Shown piece after piece: positions 1 through 9,571 of a stretch of DNA of 64,000 nt. The translations under genes were made by a program, and so were the position numbers. The stretch is from Leishmania mexicana MHOM/GT/2001/U1103. Its lineage: Eukaryota > Euglenozoa > Kinetoplastea > Trypanosomatida > Trypanosomatidae. A model generated the notes under the pieces. It saw nothing but the letters and a program-made list of their open reading frames with translations, did not search any database and had not been told where the DNA came from. The stretch lies in NCBI RefSeq assembly GCF_000234665.1, contig NC_018312.1, positions 380,516 to 444,515 on the forward strand, written 5' to 3'. The stretch's first letter is position 1. The number at the start of each line of letters is the position of its first letter.

Positions 1-70
1 CGCTGCAGCCGCACTGACGGAGCTCGCTGCCGTGGCGTCTGCGGCGACTTCCTCACTACCCACAGCTTAA
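1..70 (+). CDS. 3' end of an unidentified protein-coding gene (partial)
   Basis: An open frame enters from the left edge and ends with TAA at 68-70. The 22 visible codons (from position 2) encode an Ala/Leu/Thr/Ser-rich tail, and most end in G or C, as in the real genes of this window. It is followed by a low-GC, pyrimidine-rich intergenic stretch. Too little is present to recognise the protein. It could also be chance reading in a UTR, so confidence is moderate. Confidence 0.5.
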   Translation, partial: AAAALTELAAVASAATSSLPTA

Positions 71-613
71 GCGGCCACCGCGCGCGGCTTCGGCATCTGC
101 ATAAATTGTGTGCGCCCGTCTCATGCCTGCTCCGCCATTTCAAGCGTAGGAAAAAGAAGACCGAGGACCGAAGTGCGCCAAAGGACAGAGGGAGCTGCAT
201 GCCAGCGGGAAGCTAGCTCATGCCCTACCGAGGGGCTGGCTTTCACGCCGGAACTCGCGCGCCCTTTTTTTTTCTGTACTTGGTTTCATCGTAGGCGCAT
301 CTGACGATGCCGATTTCCCATATGATACCGAAGTTGCTCGGAGAATCGACACCGTTGATCATGCCACTCCACTCCACACCTCATCTTGCACTTTTTTCTC
401 CCTTTTCTTTTCATCTTGGCTCGCCGTAATCACCCCTACCGCTCTTGCATCTCAAACCACCTTGTCTCACTTGTATGCGTTGTAACGTGCGTGTGCGCAC
501 CTGTCTGGCACCCACCCGTGCATGCACGTGTTTGCCGTCTCCGCTTCCCACGAAACGGATTTCTGATTTTGGGAACTTCTCTTCCATTTTCTTGTGTGTA
601 GTCTGTAGCAAAG
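71..613 (+). other. Intergenic region / 3' UTR of upstream gene and 5' leader of RPS15A
   Basis: No convincing reading frame is present. The stretch has T- and C-rich runs (about 265-275 and 390-420) and a polypyrimidine tract with AG just before the RPS15A start. This is normal for a kinetoplastid intergenic region carrying polyadenylation and trans-splicing signals. Confidence 0.7.
576..601 (+). promoter_or_regulatory. Probable spliced-leader acceptor of RPS15A
   Basis: A pyrimidine-rich run (about 576-595) is followed by a TGTGTGTAG ending at 601, 12 nt before the ATG at 614. This fits the polypyrimidine-AG signal used for trans-splicing and implies a very short 5' leader, common for trypanosomatid ribosomal protein mRNAs. 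Inferred from sequence only. Confidence 0.55.
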
Positions 614-1006
614 ATGACGATGATGAGCGTTCTCGCGAACGCGCTTCGCACGATTGCGAGCGCGGAGCGCCGTGGCAAGCGCCAGGTGCTCATCCGCCCC
701 TCCTCCAAGGTGGTGGTGAAGTTCCTGCAGGTGATGCAGAAGCACGGCTACATTGGCGAGTTCGAGATCATCGATGACCATCGCGCTGGCAAGATCGTCG
801 TGAACCTGAACGGCCGCCTGAACAAGTGCGGCGCCATCTGCCCGCGCTTCGACTGCGCCACCACCGACTACGAGAAGTGGATGAAGAACATCCTGCCCTC
901 CCGTCAGTTCGGCTTCGTGGTGCTGACGACCTCGCTCGGCATCATGGACCACGAGGAGGCCCGCTCCCGTAACACTGGTGGTAAGGTGCTCGGCTTCTTC
1001 TACTAA
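614..1006 (+). CDS. RPS15A: 40S ribosomal protein S15A (uS8)
   Basis: The 130-residue product matches eukaryotic S15A/uS8 along its whole length and is of the usual size. Visible family landmarks are the N-terminal VLANALRTI, the [10 protein letters not shown] segment, the highly conserved [20 protein letters not shown] block, the GRLNKCG turn, [13 protein letters not shown], and the C-terminal GIMDHEEAR plus [10 protein letters not shown]. uS8 binds the central domain of small-subunit rRNA and is needed for 40S assembly. The start is the first ATG after the splice-acceptor signal. A second Met two codons later could serve, but the longer form lines up with the family. Only one copy is in the window. 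Confidence 0.97.
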
Positions 1007-2837
1007 GCAGCGCTAGGGTGCGGCCCTCTTCTGCCCTGCACGTGGATCTTGCTAGGACTTCAGCCGAATCGAAACAGAAAACGGCTCAGAAGACCGCGCG
1101 TCACACATGGGTGAGACTGAGAGATGTCGAAGCGGGTGTGTGCGTGCATGGGCGCGTTTGCTGCTCCCTTCTCTCCCCTCCCCCCACCAACACAGTCCCT
1201 TCTTTGTTCCGCGGTTTTTCGTGTTCTCTTTCAATTCGACGTCCTCATTCAGTTTCGCTTTCATTTACTTTTTTTTTGATGCCAAACGAAAAACAAAAAC
1301 AAAAGTAGAGGGCTCAAGAAAGGTACAACGGAGCGCGCCGGGTAGCTGTCATCGTTACCTTTGCCATGGCGCAGTCTTGCCCGGCTGTCCAGCGGCCGTG
1401 CTGCTCGCCTTCTACGTGTGGAAAAGTCTTTCAGTGCGTGGTGCAGAAATGTGCGTGTACATGGTGAGTACGCGTCGATGAACGGGCATGCTCTCCACCC
1501 CCGCCCCCTCCCTCCTTGACCTTTCCCAGGGCACATGGCACGACGTACCTCGAATACACGCACTTTGGCCTTTGAGTGCGTTGAAGGAAAAGAACAACAA
1601 AAAGAAGCCGTTCTCCTCCTCCGCGTCTTCACGTCTTGGCATATACTGCATACGTGGTCGCTCTTCTCTTACCCGGCTCTCCTTCCTCTCTCCTGCTTTC
1701 CCTCGTTCTCATACGTCCACACCGTTTTGGCCTTGACCTTGCCCCTCCCCCAAAACCGCATTATGGGCTACACATCAGCGTGTTCTCTGTCTCTTTCTTT
1801 CTTCCAGGTTGCCGCACCGCGCTGCAGTTGTCGCAGTCGACTGCAGGGGAACACAGAGGGGAGAGGAAAAAAGAGTAGGTCAGACAACGGCGAATGGACA
1901 AGAGCTTCGGCACGTGCCACTGCCACCTTTTCACGCCGAGCATTGCCAAAAAACGGGCAAAAAAAGAAAAACGACAAGAACTGCGCTTTGTGCGCGTGAG
2001 CACTAATAATACCAACACACACACAAAGACCGGAGTGGTGTGGGAAGGAAAGCCTGCTGCTTCATGCTGAGCCCGTCCCTGCAAGGTTTCCTTACTTTTT
2101 CTTTGCTGCTGCTCATTGTGCCTACGTGGGGAAGCTCTCCACATCCCAGCCTCCGTTTAGAGTCCTCTTTTCCTCTGTTGCGTCTCTTCCCTTTCGCCTG
2201 TTCTGTCGTGTATTCCTGTTCTTGTTTGGTTTTCCTGTCTTGCTGCGCCGGTGCCATTCCCCGTTCCGTTTCCGTCTCTGACATCCTCCTCACCCCTGGC
2301 GTCCCCCCTCCCCTTTCTCCGCTGGATCATACCGTGACCTCTTTTTGTGTGTGTGTGTGCGTGTTTACTTTGTTTTCGTTTTCTTTTGGGCGTGTGTCTG
2401 TGTGCGGCCCTTAAACCGAACTTACACTGACTTCTCTGTTGTCGTTTTCTCGTCGCCGTCTTCGCTCCGCTGTATCTCAGCGATACCGTGCACGTGTGCA
2501 GAAGGGGGGGGGGTTCACCGTGGCATAGATTGCGCAGCTGCTGTTTTGATCATTAAACCATCGGGGAAGTTGCGTTCTTTTTTTCCTTTGGAAACACACA
2601 CACAAAACGAAAAGGGATTATCATTGTTTTCCTTCTTGGACGTGTGCCGCTGCCTGTCTGCCCACTCTGTGCGCGGCCATTCACCAGTGTGTGTGTGTGT
2701 TAGCGTGTTAGTGTGTGTGCCTTTCTCTTGATGGCTGTGACTGCAACGCTCAGCCACCCTTAGCAGCTCTTTTCTTCCCTTCTTTTTGGTGCGTTCGCTC
2801 ACCGGACCCTTTGCACTTCGTTTATTCTGTGCAGAGG
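1007..2837 (+). other. Intergenic region between RPS15A and the BRCT-protein gene
   Basis: About 1.8 kb without a credible gene. It holds T-rich and C-rich tracts, short GT/TG runs (around 2345-2360 and 2690-2720), a short G run near 2505 and A-rich patches (around 1295 and 1950-1980). The frames open here are low-complexity Ser/Phe/Leu or Lys/Arg translations of pyrimidine- or purine-rich DNA. The extent suggests a long 3' UTR plus the acceptor region of the next gene. Confidence 0.65.
2767..2836 (+). promoter_or_regulatory. Polypyrimidine tract and AG acceptors before the BRCT gene
   Basis: A strong C/T run (about 2767-2788) is followed by a second pyrimidine stretch and by AG dinucleotides at 2833-2834 and 2835-2836, immediately before the ATG at 2838. 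If these acceptors are used, the leader would be almost nil. An earlier AG (about 2765) precedes the tract. The signal supports translation from 2838 rather than from the upstream extension of the frame. Confidence 0.4.
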
Positions 2838-5800
2838 ATGGAGGTTCCGGCCACCAGGCCTGAGGTAACGACCACCGGCATCTACGGTGAGGAGTTGAAC
2901 GTTGTCCGCCAGCACCTTCTACGCAGCGAATTATGCTGGTCTGGGGACCTCACCAGTCGCACCCAGGTGCTTGTTGTCGGCTCGGCTCTCTGTCCAGCAT
3001 CTCGCAAGCTGTCAGTGGCACGCATGCGCGGACTCCCGTGCGTCTCCATCGAATGGGCGACAGACGGCGCCTGCGCGATGGAATCCACGCACCGCTTCGA
3101 CATCGGTCACGGATTGACGGGGAAGGAGGTGTGCACTACAGGTCTGAATCACCTTGAGCGAGGCCGTGCGCAGGCCGTGTGCGGCGCGCGCCGCGCCACC
3201 TACAACTCCATGTTAACGCGGCACTGTGGGTTGCTGGTTACAGCAGCAGCGGCGCTCAGCTTGACATTATCGTCGTCACCTCCAGCGACCTCAAACGACA
3301 AAGTCCGGTTCGCGCGGAAGCACGGCATCCCGATCATTGCCATGGAGGAGTTCGTGCTGCGCTACGCCACCGAGCAGCTCTCCCGTCACCACCTACCGCC
3401 AGAGGATGCGGTGCCAGGGCGAGTAGCGCACAATGCGTCGTTGCTCAGGGCGTCCAGTCGGGGTAGCAGAACTAGCAGTAGCAACGCCCACACAGATGTC
3501 GCCTGCGAACTGAAACATAGGACAGGGTGCAGCTCAACTGGTGCCTCCGCTGGCTCTCTTAGCTCGTCGAATGGAAACGGGGTGCCGGTCTGCGGGTTGG
3601 TGCGCTCCTCAGCACTGCCTGTGCGGTCTGCCACTCCGACTCTCAGATCCAGTGTAGCTAGTCGTGGGTGCAGTATTACCAGCGCGCGAAGACCTCGCCA
3701 TACAGAGGGGACGTTTAAGGGTTGCGACAACATTATGCCCAGCGCCGTTCAGTCGTCTCTGTCGTCGTCACAGCTCATGCCCACTGCATCGATAGCGGCC
3801 TGCGCCTCCCCACCAGAGTTGTCTCGGCGTCCACTTGCCGATGAGTTCTCTGACGTTGCCGCCTACTGCAGTCCTCCACACCGGCTCACAGCGCAGCAGC
3901 GCGACCTGCTGAGTGGCATGGGAGTCACTGTCTCTCCTCAGCTTACGCCGTTCACAACACATGTCCTCGTCCTTGGCGACGACGTGGAGGAGTGCCTCTA
4001 TCCGCGTCCTGGCCTGCAAGTCGTGTCGTGGCAGTGGGTGACGCAGTGTCGGCTGGAACAGCGCCGGCTTTCATGCCTCGGCTTCCGCGTCGAGTGCGTC
4101 TTCCGTCCCGTGGTAACCTTCACGGGCCTTGCCCCGGCGGACCGGCATGCACTCCTCTCAGCACTGCAGCGGTCTGGGCTGCCGGGGAAGGTGCAAGATG
4201 CCCTTGTGCTTGGTGGCAGCGGTGATGAGCGATATGGCAGTGCTTCCAGTTTTCCCCTGGAGCCGGTAAGCAACCCGTACCTCCCCTGCAACACGACGCA
4301 TCTTGTGGTACCTCGCGGCCAGCTTCTTTCCTCTCAAAAGGTTGCAGTGCTCGCTCAGCACCACTATCAACACTCTTCGCGCCTACGACCGCACTCGTCG
4401 GCACCTTTGACTTCGGCATCGTCATGCCGCCTCGTCGGGGTGGACTGGGTCTATCGATCCATCCAGCAGGCGCAGTGGCTGGATGTAGACCTCTTCACGC
4501 TGGCAATTCCATCTCCTGAGGCATTCGCCCTCGCCAAAACGGTCCGCGCAAACGCCGCACGCACCGCGGCGCCACTCAGCAGCCAAACTTCCCAGGACGA
4601 CCTCTCAGTGCGGCTGCGCATCTCTCAACCTTCCTCGGCGTCAGCGACGGCGACAAATCTCGCTATGCAGACACCAGCCTTGCGCCAGCCGTCGCCATCT
4701 CCTTGTCGCTGCCCTCGCTTGCAGGACGCCATTGAATGCGACGTGGAGGGGGGTCTAGGGAAGCCGGCGGTGGGAAGAAGAGCAGTGGAAGAGAGGGAGG
4801 AGGAGGAGGCGGCCTCTTCCCAGCAGCACAACACAGACGTTGGATACGCCAACGACACGGCCTCGCCAACCCCACCACCCCACCGCGCGAGGGACGATGA
4901 CGACGAGGAAGCCGGTGGCGAGTCCCCGTTGGCGGCAGCAGCGGTGCGGTCTGCACTGCAGGCAATTCACTCCACCTCTCCCTACCCCTCCTCTGCCCCG
5001 TTCCGTCCTGCGCGTTCGCCGTCGGCGACGGGCAAGCAAGAAGGCGGTGCACCCTACGCAAGGGACGATCTTGCCGTGACGCTGCACCACCCCGCCGACC
5101 CACCGTTGTCTTCCTATGCCTACCTCACCACCCAGTGCACACCAGGCTTTGAGAACCTTCTTGGGGAGCTGGAGGCTGGTCCACCAGGAACGCTGTTCGG
5201 GGCGTCTGTGATGCATGCCTCGCTTTATCCTCACCTTCCGGCCTGCACCACAGCGAACGCATCCGCCGTCTCCGCTCCTTCTGGCGGCGATAGGAAGGGT
5301 CAAGTTCAACGAAGTGGATCGTGCTCGGCTAACCCGCCGCCCACCGGCGCCGATCTGTGCGTCGAGCAACGCGCGTTCCTCCGTCGCACCTCCGCGCAGC
5401 CGCAAGTGATCCATCAGCAGCAGCAACTGCTAGGGCGCACCAGGCCAGATGAGTCACAGGTCATTTTTTACCAAATGGGGCTCGACGAGGACGGTGGTAT
5501 TGCTGCAGTCCCTCCAGCGGTTTTACACGACAGCCCATGTGCGGTCGCCGAAGCTGTAGAGGATAAGAGGACAGTCAAGGCCGCCATGCCATCTGCCAGC
5601 TGCGTCTCGGGAGCAATCACCCATGTTTACCCCCGCTCCGCCTCCACCTCTGCGGTGTTCCTGATTACAAAAGACGCACTCAAGAGTGACTTCGACGCCT
5701 TTGCAGATTCCTTTCCGCACGTTCAACGCACAAGCAAGCCGGAGGAATGCACACACTTCATCACAGCAAAGCCGTCCAAGACGGAGCAGTTTCTGTGCTG

Positions 5801-6356
5801 CCTCGCCGCGGGTCGCTGGATACTGACTCCTGCGTACGTCACGGCGTGTGCCCAGGCCGGTTATCTTGTCAATGAGGCGCCGTTTGAGTGGAACGCTGAG
5901 GTAGCCACGTCACTGGGTTGCCGCTCCTCCGTAGCATCGCTTGCGCGTGGCTGTCGGCTGCAGCGCGAAGGGTCTCAGCTGCCGTTTGCGTCGTGGCGGG
6001 TGCGTGTGTGCTGCACTAACACCGCCCGCACTGCAAGCTTTCTGCGAGTGCTTCGTAACGGCGGGTGTACGTCTCTCGAAGGCGCCACTGCCGCGGAGGT
6101 GATAGCGGCGTCGAAGGAGCGAGGCAGTGCGCCGGCGTCGTCAACCGAGCTCGTCCTCGCCGATGACGCCGTCTTCAGCGAGCGTGAGCTGGAGGACTTT
6201 GCATCGTGCCCCGCATCCATCGCCTGCCCTATAATGCGTTTGGAGTACTTGGTTCAGTTTCTGTGCGCGCCAGACACGCCACGGTCTGGGATGAACTTGC
6301 TGCACTGTGTACGGTCACGAAAGCGCAGTCGGACGGAGGCGGCGGCGACCGAGTAG
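2838..6356 (+). CDS. Large multi-BRCT domain protein (TopBP1/Dpb11-like scaffold)
   Basis: The product is 1172 residues from the ATG at 2838. The frame is open further upstream, but that extension runs through the splice-acceptor tract. BRCT-like blocks, each with a conserved aromatic near its end, are seen at roughly residues 17-82 (VSIEWATD), 130-190, 347-412 (VVSWQWV), 419-560 (LVGVDWVYRS), 934-1015 (GRWILTPAYV) and 1053-1145. Between about 560 and 930 is a Ser/Pro/Ala/Glu-rich linker. Tandem N-terminal and C-terminal BRCT pairs around a disordered centre are typical of TopBP1/Dpb11/Rad4 and MDC1-type phosphopeptide-binding scaffolds in replication initiation and checkpoint signalling. I infer a nuclear DNA-damage role. 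The exact orthology is not established from sequence alone, and the two C-terminal domains are divergent. Confidence 0.8.
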   Translation: MEVPATRPEVTTTGIYGEELNVVRQHLLRSELCWSGDLTSRTQVLVVGSALCPASRKLSVARMRGLPCVSIEWATDGACAMESTHRFDIGHGLTGKEVCTTGLNHLERGRAQAVCGARRATYNSMLTRHCGLLVTAAAALSLTLSSSPPATSNDKVRFARKHGIPIIAMEEFVLRYATEQLSRHHLPPEDAVPGRVAHNASLLRASSRGSRTSSSNAHTDVACELKHRTGCSSTGASAGSLSSSNGNGVPVCGLVRSSALPVRSATPTLRSSVASRGCSITSARRPRHTEGTFKGCDNIMPSAVQSSLSSSQLMPTASIAACASPPELSRRPLADEFSDVAAYCSPPHRLTAQQRDLLSGMGVTVSPQLTPFTTHVLVLGDDVEECLYPRPGLQVVSWQWVTQCRLEQRRLSCLGFRVECVFRPVVTFTGLAPADRHALLSALQRSGLPGKVQDALVLGGSGDERYGSASSFPLEPVSNPYLPCNTTHLVVPRGQLLSSQKVAVLAQHHYQHSSRLRPHSSAPLTSASSCRLVGVDWVYRSIQQAQWLDVDLFTLAIPSPEAFALAKTVRANAARTAAPLSSQTSQDDLSVRLRISQPSSASATATNLAMQTPALRQPSPSPCRCPRLQDAIECDVEGGLGKPAVGRRAVEEREEEEAASSQQHNTDVGYANDTASPTPPPHRARDDDDEEAGGESPLAAAAVRSALQAIHSTSPYPSSAPFRPARSPSATGKQEGGAPYARDDLAVTLHHPADPPLSSYAYLTTQCTPGFENLLGELEAGPPGTLFGASVMHASLYPHLPACTTANASAVSAPSGGDRKGQVQRSGSCSANPPPTGADLCVEQRAFLRRTSAQPQVIHQQQQLLGRTRPDESQVIFYQMGLDEDGGIAAVPPAVLHDSPCAVAEAVEDKRTVKAAMPSASCVSGAITHVYPRSASTSAVFLITKDALKSDFDAFADSFPHVQRTSKPEECTHFITAKPSKTEQFLCCLAAGRWILTPAYVTACAQAGYLVNEAPFEWNAEVATSLGCRSSVASLARGCRLQREGSQLPFASWRVRVCCTNTARTASFLRVLRNGGCTSLEGATAAEVIAASKERGSAPASSTELVLADDAVFSERELEDFASCPASIACPIMRLEYLVQFLCAPDTPRSGMNLLHCVRSRKRSRTEAAATE

Positions 6357-7207
6357 GCGTGCCTCACGGAACGATAGAGAATGACGAAGGAAGCGGAGAC
6401 ATCGGATGCAGCAGACTTTTCTTCGTGCCTTGTCGCCATTTTTCGTTTAGCTTTCCCTTTTTATGTTCTCACCTTGCCTGCCTTCCGCTCTATTCATGCA
6501 CACAAGCGGTGCATTGCTGTTGTGCGTGTGTGCGTCTGTGTCTACGCGTGATTTGAGGCGAGCCTCTCTTTCTTTTTCCTATCCGTTTCGAGCCACGAAA
6601 AACGCGTGAGGCGCGCTTTCCGCTCGTGTACATATCGCAGTTGAATAACTTTCCATCTGGACATCATGTTGCATGATCGCCGTTCACCCGGCTGTGACGA
6701 GGTACGTGCGTGGCCTGTTTCCGCTCCTTCTTTTCTTTTGTATGAAATGGGGCGGGGGATGGTGGTGGTGGTGGTGAACCGCCACACCCATATGCTGAGC
6801 GGAGCCGCATCGAGATTCACCGTGCAGCGCGACTCCAGGCACTCTTCCACTCCCCGTCCGTCATCACGATGGATCTCTTCATCGCCTCCGCTTTGTCACC
6901 GCTCCATCCTTTGCTTCTTTTTTTCCTCCCTCTCTTCACGCGACTTCCGCGCTGCTTTTATCATCATCATCGTTTTCCTTCTCTGGACACTTCTCTGCTT
7001 GAGGAGCGCGCACGCGATCGGCAAAGTAAGTGCAAGAAGAGGCGTCGGCACCAACAGACGCACGCACAGAGGAAGAGACGTCCACAGGTGCGGACGGGTG
7101 CGGGCTGAGAAGCGAAGCACTTCCGAACCGGCGGCTGTGCAGCAGGACGAGGAAAAAAAGGCGTTTCTGACGGGTACGGCGCTACCAAGCAGCAGCAGCG
7201 GGAATCC
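6357..7207 (+). other. Intergenic region between the BRCT gene and DPH1
   Basis: Pyrimidine-rich tracts (about 6415-6500 and 6890-6990) and a GGT run (about 6762-6776) are visible. Candidate splice acceptors lie in the C/T-rich stretch before 7020. No frame here has coding character. Confidence 0.6.
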
Positions 7208-8329
7208 ATGCAGACACTAGACGACGCACAGCACGATGAGAAGCAGCAGCGGGAGACGCAGCGTAAGCTGGGCCTCCCCACCAACTACCGCTTTGAAATT
7301 GACAAGTGCATCAAGCGCATCAAGGAAAAAGATGCCCGCCGTGTCGCCTTGCAGTTTCCCGAAGGGCTGCTTATGTTTGCCATCCCCATCGCTGACATTC
7401 TGGAGGAGGCTACGGGGTCTGAAATGGTCATCCTAGGCGATGTCACATATGGGGCGTGCTGTGTCGATGATTTCTCGGCTGCAGCCCTCGGGTGCGACTT
7501 TCTCATCCACTACGGACACAGCTGCCTCATCTCCATCAAAGACTGCATTGTAGCGAACATGATGTACGTCTTCGTCGAGATCGACATCGATGTACAGCAC
7601 TTCATTGACACCGTCAAGGCTCTCGTGCCCGCAGATGCGCGGGTGGCGTGCATCGGCACCGTCCAGTTTATCTCGTCCATGCGAGCAGGGCTGCGCGTGC
7701 TGCAAGCGGAGCACTTTATCCACCCCGTCGTCATCCCGCAAAACCGCCCACTGTCAACTGGTGAGGTGCTCGGCTGCACGAGCCCCAAGGTGAACCCGGC
7801 GGAGGTGGACGTGGTGCTCTACGTGGGCGACGGACGCTTTCATGTGGAGTCCTTTCTCATTGCGCACCCTGGCCTCAGCGCCCTCCAGTATGACCCGTAC
7901 AAAAAGACGTTGTCGCGAGAGACCTACGCCACGGCCGAGATGCGGACACTTCGCCGCGAGGCCGTTGAGAAGGCAAGGGCGGCACAGAGCTTTGCGATTG
8001 TAATGGGGACTCTAGGCCGCCAGGGACACCCCCGCGTCGTTGACCGCATCATTGCGCTAGCACAGCGCCAGGGAAAGCGCGTGACGCTGTTGCTCATGTC
8101 AGAAATCTTTCCGCATAAGATGGCAATGCTTGAGGATGTGGACTGCTACATCCAGGTTGCTTGTCCGCGACTTTCCATCGACTGGGGCTACGCCTTCGAC
8201 CGCCCGCTGCTGTCTCCGTACGAGGCTGAGGTGGCCTTGGGCAACGCCCAGTGGGGGGAAGAGTATCCGATGGACCACTACTCCCGCGAAGGAGGTAACT
8301 GGGCCGTGTACACCGACAAGTCCCTGTAG
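7208..8329 (+). CDS. DPH1: Diphthamide biosynthesis protein 1 (radical-type Fe-S subunit)
   Basis: The 373-residue protein begins with the family entry motif LPTNYRFEI (residues 23-31), followed by ALQFPEGLL (47-55). Three cysteines that in DPH1/DPH2 bind a [4Fe-4S] cluster are visible: Cys84 in DVTYGACCVDD, Cys190 in LGCTSP and Cys319 in VACPRLSIDWG. YVGDGRFHVES (205-215) is also diagnostic. With DPH2 it performs the first step of diphthamide synthesis, transferring the 3-amino-3-carboxypropyl group of S-adenosylmethionine to a histidine of elongation factor 2 in the cytosol. LPTNYRFEI and the VACPRLSIDWG ending favour DPH1 over DPH2. The length is slightly below animal and yeast DPH1. The start is the first ATG of the frame, which lies next to a Gln-rich N-terminus. 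Confidence 0.93.
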   Translation: MQTLDDAQHDEKQQRETQRKLGLPTNYRFEIDKCIKRIKEKDARRVALQFPEGLLMFAIPIADILEEATGSEMVILGDVTYGACCVDDFSAAALGCDFLIHYGHSCLISIKDCIVANMMYVFVEIDIDVQHFIDTVKALVPADARVACIGTVQFISSMRAGLRVLQAEHFIHPVVIPQNRPLSTGEVLGCTSPKVNPAEVDVVLYVGDGRFHVESFLIAHPGLSALQYDPYKKTLSRETYATAEMRTLRREAVEKARAAQSFAIVMGTLGRQGHPRVVDRIIALAQRQGKRVTLLLMSEIFPHKMAMLEDVDCYIQVACPRLSIDWGYAFDRPLLSPYEAEVALGNAQWGEEYPMDHYSREGGNWAVYTDKSL

Positions 8330-9571
8330 ACAGGGAGGGACGAAGTGCTGATGCGCGTCAAGGCGACCTCACAAAAGCCTACTGCGCATGCCCCCTGTCC
8401 CTCCTCCACGTGCACACCCTTACATGCTCTATCGACAGGATAGCGCAGCACGTGAAACACCCATTGAGGCTGTACGGCGGTCGTGCGCTTGAAGCTTAGG
8501 CGAAACGACAGCCATTGCGCAGCAGTGCATTTCGGGCAGCAAGCAACCGTTTTGAATCGGTGGCTCCCAAGCGACCCGTCGCTGGGGCATGAACCCGTGC
8601 CTTTGGAGACCATCCTGCGGTGAGGGACACGTGCCTCTCTCCCTTTTGTGTGCATGTGATATGTGGTGCTCGTGCTGGAAGGAAAGGGCCGAAAAGGCAG
8701 GAAAAAGAAGACAAATGACGTTCAAGTATGTTCGGCATACTGGAGGAGGCAGGGGGCTAAAAGGCGGAAGCAGAGATTACCAACACACACACACACTCAG
8801 AAACAGTCACGCCGCGGGTCACATGCACGGTGCACGGCGGACGGGAGTAGGAAAACGGGCAAACAACTCACCCTGTTGTTGCCGGGCCTCTCGTGTGGTG
8901 TGCACGCGTGTGCGTGTCCGCCTACCGCGAGGATGACGGTGTGCCCATCTGGGTCCCTTTTCTTCTCCCTCCCCTTCTGGGTGCCCCCCTGCGGCTTTTG
9001 CACCAAGGTAGCCCACTCCCGTCATCCATCACCGGGTGTTATGCATTTTTTTCCACTTCCATAAAACAGAGTAACGGCACGAGAAACAAAAATCAATACC
9101 GACGCCCACGCCGGTGGTCCTTAGAGCCAAGCCACCACCCTCCCTTCATACTACAACCCACTGTCTTTCCCACTTCTACGTAACCCACTTCGCCTCTCAT
9201 CCTCTCTTTCACGTCACAGCAACACCAACCGGACTTTCCGACTTGCTTTTCATGCGCGTACGCATACCCTCAGCTCACACCCACATCATCTTCTGCGCAG
9301 TAGCCCACCACCTACTCTGTGTGTGCGGCCCTATTATTCTGCTGTGCGTAAACTATTCTGTGTCCGCGACCCCCGCACTTCCATCGCTGTCGGGATACGC
9401 CTTGTGTTGTGCGTTCGGCTCTCCGTTGCCCTTCAGCTTTGCACATAGCGGCTATTCACCGTCGACTTTCTATTCTCTTTTCTCCTGTATACCCCTGCTC
9501 CCCCGACCCTCCCCTGTACATAAACACCCTACACCGTCTCTCCCCCCTTTCATCTCTCCTCCCCTGCCACG
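8330..9571 (+). other. Intergenic region DPH1 - PFR1D copy 1, including the PFR 5' leader
   Basis: There is no separate gene. It contains the DPH1 3' UTR, a CA run (about 8780-8795), T/C-rich runs (about 8950-8990 and 9150-9230) and a possible acceptor (ATCTTCTGCGCAG ending at 9300). From 9307 onward the sequence is the same as that before PFR1D copy 2, so the last 265 bases belong to the duplicated unit. Confidence 0.65.
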
